Assembly (NCBI GenBank): GCA_001799995.1
Contig: MGUK01000001.1
Coordinates: 1-51,912, forward strand
Direction: 5' to 3'
DNA length: 51,912 nucleotides
Source: Elusimicrobia bacterium GWF2_62_30
Lineage (GTDB): Bacteria; Elusimicrobiota; Elusimicrobia; Elusimicrobiales; UBA9959
Shown here: piece by piece, positions 6,761-16,557 of the stretch
How the letters are laid out: every line of letters starts with the position of its first letter
How positions within the stretch are numbered: the first letter of the stretch is position 1
Made by a program: the position numbers and the translations under genes
Notes under the pieces: model-generated
Seen by the model: only the letters and a program-made list of their open reading frames with translations
Databases searched by the model: none
What the model was told of the DNA's origin: nothing

Positions 6761-9700
6761 ATGAGAAAGATAATTCCTGTTCTACTGCTGATTTTGGCGG
6801 CGGCCTATAATGCCCAGGCAGCGGCGCCGAACCTGCTAACCTACCAGGGGCGCCTGAAGGACGCCGGCCAGGCCGTGACCGGCATACGCTCGGTGGAAAT
6901 TTACCTTTGCGACGCGGTTACCGGCGGCAACTGCCATACCACCGGCGCGCAGGATGTGACGGTCTCCAACGGTTTATTCCGCAGCACGTTCACTGTGCCC
7001 TCCGCGGCCGATTTCGGCGCCGGGGACTGGTACCTTGAGATCTGGGTGGCGGGCACCAAGCTGCTGCCGCGCGAGCGCCTGACCAGTTCCGCCTATTCCC
7101 TGGTGGCCGCCACTGCCGCCTGGGCCGGCGGCGCGGATTGGCCCACCATCACCAACAAGCCGTCTCTGACCGCGCAGGGCAACACGTTTAACGGCGCCAG
7201 TCAGCTGGTGCAGTTGGGCTCCGACGGAAAACTCCCCGCCGTGGACGGTTCCGCGCTGACAAATATTTCCGGCTCCGGAGACAACCTCGGCAACCATGTG
7301 GCCACCGCTACGCTGCAGATGGGCGCGCATGGAATTGTTTCTTCCGGGGATATCACCGCCGCACGCTACCAGATAAACGGCAGCACGGTGCTGGCGGTGC
7401 TGCAGGGGACCGGGAGTTTTGCCGTAGGTGACGAGGCAGGCAGGGTTAATACGGCGACTTACAACTCCTTCGTGGGGTCGCGGGCGGGCTACGCTAATAC
7501 GACGGGTAATTACAACGCTTTTGACGGCTCCTACGCTGGTTACGCCAACACGGCGGGATACTATAACACCTTTGTCGGCTCGCTTGCCGGCTACTCCAAT
7601 ACTGACGGCGATTATAATTCCTTCATCGGCGGCAATGCGGGCTACGCCAACACCACCGCCGGGGCAAATTCTTTCGTCGGGTATCATGCGGGCTACACCA
7701 ATACGGTCGGGCAATATAACGTGTTCTTCGGCGCCTGGGCCGGCCTATACAATACGACAGGCTGGGCCAACTCCTTCGTCGGCATGGACGCGGGCCAATC
7801 CAATACTTCCGGCGTCTTTAACTCCCTTGTAGGCAATAAGGCGGGCTATTATAATCAGACCGGCTCGGCTAATTCCGTTCTCGGCGGTTATGCCGGCGGC
7901 TACGGCGCGGGCGCGGTAAATTCCTTCTCGAGCTCGACGATAATGGGCTACAAGGCCGGTTACGGCCTGAGTACCGGCAGCGACAATATCCTGCTGGGCT
8001 TCCAGGCAGGGGATTCCCTGACCACCGGGACCCGGAACATAATTATCGGTTATGACCAGGATGCCTCTTCCGGCCCCGCCACTTCCAACACCCTGAACAT
8101 CGGCGGAGTTATCTACGGCAATCTTTCCAGCGGCAGCATCGGTATAGGCACGGCGAGCCCGGCGGCGCGGCTTCATATTTACGGGGCCGACCCGGATCTG
8201 ATCCTGGAACATACCGGCAATCCGGCTGTTAGATTCAAGACCACGTCCGGGGCTGGCAGGCAATGGGCCCAATATGTGGACGGGACTACACTGGACTTCC
8301 GCATCAACGACGACACAGCGCTCGGGATGGGCCAGGCGCGGCTGGTCATAAATACTTCCGGAAACGTCGGTATAGGGACCTTGACCCCGTCTTCGAGGCT
8401 GGACGTGCAGGGCGGCAGCATAAACGCTTCCGGCGGCTTCTGCATCGCCGGGGACTGTAAATCATCCTGGGCCTCGGTTTCTACCGGCGACAACCTGGGT
8501 AATCATGTAGCCACCACAACGCTGCAGATGGGCGTTTATGGCATAAACACTTCAAGCGATATAAGCGCCGCGCATTTCCAGATAAACGGCAGTTCCGTGC
8601 TTGCGATATTGCCCGGGGCCGGCAGTTTGGGCGTCGGTACCTCAGCGGGCGGCTTTAACACCGGGGCGGGCAATTCCTTTGTCGGCACCCGGGCGGGCTA
8701 CGCCAACACCTCGGGGACTGGCAATACCTTTGTGGGCGTTGACGCCGGCAGGGCCAACACCACGGCCAATGGCGGCACCTTCTTGGGCATCGAGGCGGGC
8801 TATGCCAACACCACCGGGTTGCCAAATACCTTTGTGGGCGACCAGGCTGGCCGTTCCAATACCACCGGGAACTCAAATGTCTTCATGGGCTACCAGGCCG
8901 GCTATCACAATACTATCGGGACGAGCAATTCTTTCGTGGGCATGTATGCTGGTATTTTAAATACTTCCGGCGGCGTTAACTCAGTGTTCGGCTACCAGGC
9001 GGCCCAGCAGAACCAGACCGGTTCGGCCAACGCCATCTTCGGCGGCTATGCCGGAGGCCCCGGCAGCGGCGCGCCCAATTCCTTCTCCAGCTCGACGATA
9101 ATGGGCTACAAAGCAGGCTACGGCCTTAGCACCGGCAGCGACAATATCCTGCTGGGTTTCCAGGCCGGCGATTCCCTGACCACCGGCACCCGCAACATAA
9201 TAATCGGCTACGACCAGGACGCGCCGTCGGCCTCCACCACCAACTTCCTCAACATCGGCGGTGCTATCTACGGGAATCTTTCCAACGGTAACGTCGGCAT
9301 CGGGACAGCGAGCCCGGGGGCGAAACTCCAGGTCGCAGGAACAACCATCATCCAGGGCGCGTTAAGTGTCAACACCTCGAATCCTCCGGGATCATCGCTG
9401 GATATATACGGCAGCCAAGCCAGGATATATTCCGGTGGATCGTCAGTAAACTTCGGCATTCATAATACCGCCGGAAGAGATTGGCGGATCGAATCCTTCG
9501 ATAACTCCGGACTATTCGGCGCCCCCGTAGGAGCATTGGCATTTCATAACAACACTGATAACGTTTGGGCCATGACGATCCTGCCCGCTGGCAATGTCGG
9601 CATCGGTACGTTAAGTCCGGCTACCCCGCTCGACGTTAATGGAGCTGCCCAGTTCGGCTCCGGTGCGACCAAGAGCACTTTCACGGCCGCAGGGGCGTTG

Positions 9701-10609
9701 AATCTTGCCAGCGCCTTGACGGTGGCCAACGGCGGTACCAACGCCAACACCGCAGCCGGTGCGCTTACCAGCCTGGGCGCAGTCGCTAAGGCCGGAGACA
9801 CGATGACGGGGGCATTGACGCTTTCCGCTGACCCGACAGCGGCCCTACACGCAGCCACCAAGCAATATGTGGATGCCGCCGCTGCGGAGGGAGGCGCCTG
9901 CCCAACCGGCATGGCTTACATCCCAGGCCCCTACCCCTACTGCGTTGATAAGTACGAGGCCTATTTAATGAGCGGCGCTGTAAGTAACGATACCTGTACC
10001 AATGGTTCCCAGGCTGAGGTGGACGCTAACGCCACCACTGCCGTAGCCGGTTCCGCCGCAGGGCAGACTCCTCTGGTCAATATCAACTGGTGCGCGGCCA
10101 AGAAGGCGTGTCAAAATGCGGGGAAACATCTGCTCACTAACTCTGAATGGTTCAGCGCGGCGAACTATAAAGGGAGCAAGTGGAACATTACGGCAGAGGA
10201 GACCGCTGAAGCTATGGCATGTAATACTGCCGGCAGCAATGTAAATAATACTGGAGCAAGCGCCGGCTGTGTAACACAGGAAGAAGTCTACGACATGATA
10301 GGCAATGTCTGGGAGTGGGTGGATTTTGTGATGACCGCTGACCCCACAAATGCACTAGGCGATGGCTATGTTACAGGATACGATTCTGCTACAGGCCTGC
10401 CGACTTCGATCGGCTCTTCATCTAACGCGTATGGTAACGATTATTACTGGGCTTATACCGGCGGTGGTATTGCCAAAGCGGCACTTCGGGGCGGCAACTG
10501 GGGCTGGTCCGCCGGCAGCGCGAGTAGCGGCATCTTCGCCTTACGCTTGGAAGCCGTTCCATCCACAGCGAACGCTGCCTTCGGGTTCCGCTGCGGCAAA
10601 GCAAAATAA
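6761..10609 (+). CDS. Large exported repeat protein with C-terminal FGE/sulfatase-modifying-factor-like domain
   Basis: 1282 residues with a signal peptide (MRKIIPVLLLILAAAYNAQA) and AAGGA eight bases before the ATG. Order: an N-terminal beta domain (NLLTYQGRLKDAG...), module A (nt 7277-8120), module B (nt 8486-9290) and a spacer of tail-fibre-like motifs (VGIGTASP, GDTMTGALTL, HAATKQYVDA). An FGE-like domain follows from about residue 1044 (GNVWEWV, ALRGGNW, FGFRC). Each module holds a tandem array of 17-residue units, consensus NSFVGxxAGYxNTTGxx: eight full units at 7463-7870 and seven at 8672-9028. The shared last third of the modules is also nearly identical in DNA, so they arose by internal duplication. 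The FGE fold lacks the paired catalytic Cys expected near the RGG motif, suggesting a binding rather than formylglycine-forming role. It likely works at the cell surface with the next two genes. Confidence 0.8.
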   Translation: MRKIIPVLLLILAAAYNAQAAAPNLLTYQGRLKDAGQAVTGIRSVEIYLCDAVTGGNCHTTGAQDVTVSNGLFRSTFTVPSAADFGAGDWYLEIWVAGTKLLPRERLTSSAYSLVAATAAWAGGADWPTITNKPSLTAQGNTFNGASQLVQLGSDGKLPAVDGSALTNISGSGDNLGNHVATATLQMGAHGIVSSGDITAARYQINGSTVLAVLQGTGSFAVGDEAGRVNTATYNSFVGSRAGYANTTGNYNAFDGSYAGYANTAGYYNTFVGSLAGYSNTDGDYNSFIGGNAGYANTTAGANSFVGYHAGYTNTVGQYNVFFGAWAGLYNTTGWANSFVGMDAGQSNTSGVFNSLVGNKAGYYNQTGSANSVLGGYAGGYGAGAVNSFSSSTIMGYKAGYGLSTGSDNILLGFQAGDSLTTGTRNIIIGYDQDASSGPATSNTLNIGGVIYGNLSSGSIGIGTASPAARLHIYGADPDLILEHTGNPAVRFKTTSGAGRQWAQYVDGTTLDFRINDDTALGMGQARLVINTSGNVGIGTLTPSSRLDVQGGSINASGGFCIAGDCKSSWASVSTGDNLGNHVATTTLQMGVYGINTSSDISAAHFQINGSSVLAILPGAGSLGVGTSAGGFNTGAGNSFVGTRAGYANTSGTGNTFVGVDAGRANTTANGGTFLGIEAGYANTTGLPNTFVGDQAGRSNTTGNSNVFMGYQAGYHNTIGTSNSFVGMYAGILNTSGGVNSVFGYQAAQQNQTGSANAIFGGYAGGPGSGAPNSFSSSTIMGYKAGYGLSTGSDNILLGFQAGDSLTTGTRNIIIGYDQDAPSASTTNFLNIGGAIYGNLSNGNVGIGTASPGAKLQVAGTTIIQGALSVNTSNPPGSSLDIYGSQARIYSGGSSVNFGIHNTAGRDWRIESFDNSGLFGAPVGALAFHNNTDNVWAMTILPAGNVGIGTLSPATPLDVNGAAQFGSGATKSTFTAAGALNLASALTVANGGTNANTAAGALTSLGAVAKAGDTMTGALTLSADPTAALHAATKQYVDAAAAEGGACPTGMAYIPGPYPYCVDKYEAYLMSGAVSNDTCTNGSQAEVDANATTAVAGSAAGQTPLVNINWCAAKKACQNAGKHLLTNSEWFSAANYKGSKWNITAEETAEAMACNTAGSNVNNTGASAGCVTQEEVYDMIGNVWEWVDFVMTADPTNALGDGYVTGYDSATGLPTSIGSSSNAYGNDYYWAYTGGGIAKAALRGGNWGWSAGSASSGIFALRLEAVPSTANAAFGFRCGKAK
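7463..7870 (+). repeat. Eight tandem 51-bp units, array A, in the surface protein
   Basis: Eight in-frame 17-residue units of the form NSFVGSRAGYANTTGNY with substitutions mainly at positions 6-7, 10-11 and 15-17. Two degenerate units follow, up to about 8065. Conserved Gly, Ala-Gly and Asn positions suggest a regular beta-solenoid or stalk. Confidence 0.85.
8672..9028 (+). repeat. Seven tandem 51-bp units, array B, in the surface protein
   Basis: Seven in-frame 17-residue units of the same consensus as array A (first unit NSFVGTRAGYANTSGTG), followed by the same degenerate end units. The array is one unit shorter than array A, as expected if units are gained or lost after the larger duplication. 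Confidence 0.85.
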
Positions 10610-10692
10610 TTAAGCGAAATTTAGTGATATAAAATTAGGTCTTTTGGAGTTGATTAGAGGGTTAAACTGGGAAAAAGACAGCTTAGTTAACT

Positions 10693-13239
10693 ATGAATGG
10701 TAAAACGGGGAATGCATTAATAGCATTGTGGCGGATGATTTCATCCGTGCCGTTGCTCTTTGTGTTTTGCTCTATACCCTTTACCGCGCCCGCGCACGCT
10801 GTTGTTCCCAAAACCGGGGGGACTTATATTATTTCCGATGACCTGGCGGCGGGGACGGGCGGGTCGGTGGATCTTGCGGGGGGGAGTATTGTTCTTTCCG
10901 GGTCGCTGGGGCAGGTGGCTATAGCCTATGCCGATTCTTCCGGGATAGAAGTCGAAAGCGGTTATTTTTCCAAATATGTCTCAACCCCTGCAACTGCAGG
11001 TTACGGCGCGGTGTACCAGACGTCCGCGACTATTACCGCCGCAGAGGCCACCGTCCCCAACCCGTCGGCCACCGTTTACGAGGTAGAGGTTTCTACGGCC
11101 TCCGATTTCAGCTTAGCAACTGTTTACGCCTCCACCACCGCCTGGCCGGCGGCCGTAAGCGGACTGGCCAACGGTACCACTTATTACACGCGCCTGCGCG
11201 CAGTCTACATGGGGGAGGACCCTTCCCCTTACGCCCTCCTGGCCTCTTTTGTTACGCTTATGCTGCCGCCGGTGCCGGGGCAGCCGTCGCAGCCCACCGC
11301 GCTGGTTCTGGGCGTTTCCTCCATAGCCTGGAACTGGTCGGCGCTCAGCGGCGCCACCGGCTACGAAGTGTACCTCGCCACCGCGCCCGGCCTGGTAGTA
11401 GACTCTCCGGTGATGCCGGCGTATATCCGCGAGGGACTCACGCCAAATACCACTTACAGCATTATGGCCGCCGGCGTTAACGGTTCAGGCGCCGGGGCGG
11501 TTTCCCTGGCCGCGGTCCCGGCGGCCACGCTGGCCAACCCGCCTGCGGGTGTTTCCACCGCCGCCGTCTATGCCACCAGCGCCACCGTTACCTGGGGCCT
11601 GAATGGAAATCCCGACGGCACTATGGCCAGGATGCTGCGGCGCCTGCCCGGGGTTGAAACCGGCGCTACCTTCACTACCGCCGGCACTTCTTATACTGAC
11701 ACCGGCCTGCTGGGCTGCACCACTTATGATTTCCTGATCTGGAACGTGAACCGTGCCGGCGTGGACACCGCCAATGCCAGTGTGCTGTCCGTGCTGACCG
11801 GCAGCCCTGTGCCGCTGACGCCGGGGAACTTCACGGCGCAGTCGCTGTCCGGCTACCGCATAGCGCTGGCCTGGGAGCCTCCGCCTTACGAAGGCATAAC
11901 GGGTTATAACCTGTATTACGATAACGGCACCAGCACGGTAAGCTACACTGCCCCGCTGGACACGCTGCCCGCCGGGCAGTTGTCATATACCGCTGCCATG
12001 CCGGGCGTGGGCAATTATAAATTCGGCCTGCGCGCCATTCACCGCTGCGGCATCGAAGACCCCAATACGCGCATAGTGGCCTCGGCCCCTTCGCTTTATA
12101 GCCTCACCGGCGTGAAAGCCGCTATCAAGATCCCGCAGTCGGGTAAGAGGATAAACGGCAACAGCGTAACGGTGATGGCCGAGCTGGTGCTGGGCACCGA
12201 AGCTGATACGCGAGATATCAGGTTCGAGTATAAGATCTCGACTGCGCCGGATTCGGCCTGGGCTGCCATTCCGCCCAAGAACGCGGCCACTCACCCGAAT
12301 CCTGACCCGGCTTCGCCGTACTTCATCCTGTGGAACGTGGACGGCCTGGCGCAGACCAGCTACGACCTGCGCGCCGTGGCCGCCGACCGCGGCGGCCTTG
12401 CGGACGCCAGCCCGGCGGCGATAACGGTGGATATAACCGACCAGAACAACGCCGACATCAAGGAAAACGCCAGCGGCAATACGGTTACCAAAGAACAGGA
12501 TGTCAGCAGCCTTGTAGACAATACCATCCAGACAGGCGACGGCGATTCCCAGCAGATGACCACGCTGCTAATCCCCGCAAACGCCCTGGATACTTCCACC
12601 GCGGCCGTGTCTGTTACCAATAACCCGGATGTAACGCTGGTCCCCCCGGCGGACGCCCAGTCGGCCGGGGTCGTCACTGAAATTTCTCTTTCCAACGGCC
12701 AGACGCAATTGGCCAATGGCCGGACCGCCGACGTAACCCTGGTCTATTCCGACGTGGATAATGACGGGATAGTGGACGGTACCACGCTGCTGGCCAACCA
12801 GTTGGTGATGTATTCCGCAGAATCCCCGAATGGTCCCTGGAGCAGCGACCTGTCCTCTGAAGTCGACGCGACTAACAACAAGGTGCATGGCCACACCACC
12901 CATTTCAGCTTCTTCGCGCTGTTCGCGCCGATGTCGGCCGATCTGAATTCCGCTAAGGCCTACCCCGTGCCGTGGAAGCCGGGCAGCGGCGGCCGTTTCG
13001 ATTCGCCTACGGGTGTGACTGGCATGGTATTTGACAATTTAACGGCTACGGCCGAGATCCGCATCTATACGATTGCCGGCGGCCTGGTGCGCAAGTTGGA
13101 CGTGACCGCGGCCGACGGCGGGTACAAGGTCTGGGACGGCAAGAATTCGTCCGGCAGCAAGGCAGCCAGCGGCATTTACCTGGCGCATATCAAATCCGGC
13201 AGCAAAGTTAAGATACTGAAGCTAGCGATTGAAAGATGA
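10693..13239 (+). CDS. Exported fibronectin type III protein with FlgD-like C-terminal domain
   Basis: 848 residues. An N-terminal hydrophobic segment (LLFVFCSIPFTAPAHA) acts as signal peptide after a longer than usual n-region; a later start is possible. After a short domain (GGTYIISDDLAAGTGGSVDLAGGSIVLSG, here cut by Gly-rich turns) come several fn3-like repeats with the typical W...GYEVY and YTDTGL...TTYDF patterns. From about residue 755 the tail has KAYPVPWKPG, IRIYTIAGGLVRKL, VWDGKNSSGSKAASGIYLAHIK. That is the FlgD-Ig-like tail used in type IX-type secretion substrates. The stop overlaps the PorV-like start by four bases (ATGA), so the two are translationally coupled. A secreted or surface substrate of that partner is the natural inference; the actual ligand is unknown. 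Confidence 0.8.
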   Translation: MNGKTGNALIALWRMISSVPLLFVFCSIPFTAPAHAVVPKTGGTYIISDDLAAGTGGSVDLAGGSIVLSGSLGQVAIAYADSSGIEVESGYFSKYVSTPATAGYGAVYQTSATITAAEATVPNPSATVYEVEVSTASDFSLATVYASTTAWPAAVSGLANGTTYYTRLRAVYMGEDPSPYALLASFVTLMLPPVPGQPSQPTALVLGVSSIAWNWSALSGATGYEVYLATAPGLVVDSPVMPAYIREGLTPNTTYSIMAAGVNGSGAGAVSLAAVPAATLANPPAGVSTAAVYATSATVTWGLNGNPDGTMARMLRRLPGVETGATFTTAGTSYTDTGLLGCTTYDFLIWNVNRAGVDTANASVLSVLTGSPVPLTPGNFTAQSLSGYRIALAWEPPPYEGITGYNLYYDNGTSTVSYTAPLDTLPAGQLSYTAAMPGVGNYKFGLRAIHRCGIEDPNTRIVASAPSLYSLTGVKAAIKIPQSGKRINGNSVTVMAELVLGTEADTRDIRFEYKISTAPDSAWAAIPPKNAATHPNPDPASPYFILWNVDGLAQTSYDLRAVAADRGGLADASPAAITVDITDQNNADIKENASGNTVTKEQDVSSLVDNTIQTGDGDSQQMTTLLIPANALDTSTAAVSVTNNPDVTLVPPADAQSAGVVTEISLSNGQTQLANGRTADVTLVYSDVDNDGIVDGTTLLANQLVMYSAESPNGPWSSDLSSEVDATNNKVHGHTTHFSFFALFAPMSADLNSAKAYPVPWKPGSGGRFDSPTGVTGMVFDNLTATAEIRIYTIAGGLVRKLDVTAADGGYKVWDGKNSSGSKAASGIYLAHIKSGSKVKILKLAIER

Positions 13240-14156
13240 AAAAGAACGCGCGGATAATATTGAGCCTGCTTTTGTGCGCGACAGCGCAGGCTGTCTTCTG
13301 TGCCGACAAGACCGGCACGGGCGCGGCGGCTTTCCTCAAGTTGCCTGTGGACGCGCGCGGCGCCGCCATGGGTGAGGCCGTGTGCGCCGGGTCAAGCGGG
13401 GGGATGTCCCTGTTCCAGAACCCCGCGGGCCTGGCGGGAGCCGAGGATAAAACGGTTTCCTTCAGCCATTCGCTACAGGTGCAGGATATTTCTTACGACG
13501 TACTGGGCACGGCCATCCCGTTGAAGAAGCTGGGCGTGCTGGGCGTGGGCGTGCAGTATTTGCAGTACGGCACCATAGATTCGCTGGACAATACCGGCGC
13601 TGACGCGGGAAGCTTATCCCCAAGGGACAGCGCCTTCGTGGCGGGCCTGGGCCGCAAGCTGGGCTCCGACGTAAATATCGGAGTGGCGGTGAAGTATATA
13701 GATTCTAAAATATCGGGCTCGGCCTCCACGGGCGCTATGGACCTTGGCCTGCAGGCCAATGGCGAAGACCTGACGGCCGCTTTCGCCATCCAGAACATCG
13801 GGGGCAAGCTGAAGTTCAACGAGGAAGCTTCGCCCCTGCCGACCAACGTGAAGCTGGGCGTTAATATCCCCTATCAGGAAAAATGGCAATGGGCGGTAGA
13901 CCTTAACTTTCCGAACGACGGCGGCGCGTGGCTGGCCGCGGGCGCCGAATACGCTTTTAAATTCACCGGTGACTGGAAGGCTTTCGGCCGCGTCGGCTAC
14001 AATACGGCCGCCACGGACACCAAGGGCGTGAACGGCATTTCCGCCGGCCTAGGCCTGGCCAAGAAGAGCTTTGGTTTCGACTACGCTTTCCGCACCATGG
14101 GCCTCTTAGGCCTGACCCACCACCTCGGCGTCAACTACCGCTGGGGCAGTAAATAA
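13236..14156 (+). CDS. PorV/PorQ-like outer-membrane beta-barrel protein
   Basis: 306 residues with a signal peptide (MKKNARIILSLLLCATAQAVFCAD). The mature start GTGAAAFLKLPVDARGAAMG followed by a segment like GGMSLFQNPAGLAG is the hallmark of the PorV/PorQ (UPF0164) family, a FadL-like 14-strand barrel. In Bacteroidota, PorV binds the C-terminal domain of type IX substrates and carries them from the translocon to the attachment complex. The start codon overlaps the stop of the FlgD-tailed gene, which supports a substrate-shuttle pairing. No other T9SS component (SprA/Sov, PorL, PorM, PorN, PorK) is in this window. Family assignment is firm; the secretion role is inferred. Confidence 0.85.
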   Translation: MKKNARIILSLLLCATAQAVFCADKTGTGAAAFLKLPVDARGAAMGEAVCAGSSGGMSLFQNPAGLAGAEDKTVSFSHSLQVQDISYDVLGTAIPLKKLGVLGVGVQYLQYGTIDSLDNTGADAGSLSPRDSAFVAGLGRKLGSDVNIGVAVKYIDSKISGSASTGAMDLGLQANGEDLTAAFAIQNIGGKLKFNEEASPLPTNVKLGVNIPYQEKWQWAVDLNFPNDGGAWLAAGAEYAFKFTGDWKAFGRVGYNTAATDTKGVNGISAGLGLAKKSFGFDYAFRTMGLLGLTHHLGVNYRWGSK

Positions 14157-14257
14157 GCAAGACCATATGCTTGGATTAACGTCGGGCCGTCTATCGGCCC
14201 ACGCCCTTGATTTTATATCCTATAGCTATCGTTTTGCAGAACTTTCCGGAGGACTTC

Positions 14258-16546
<2,289 letters not shown>

Positions 16547-16557
16547 CAGGGGAGACG

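Noticed and set aside
14184..14200. Intrinsic terminator after the PorV-like gene
   Set aside because: GGGCCG/CGGCCC forms a six-base-pair stem but no T run follows; kept only as an unassigned hairpin.
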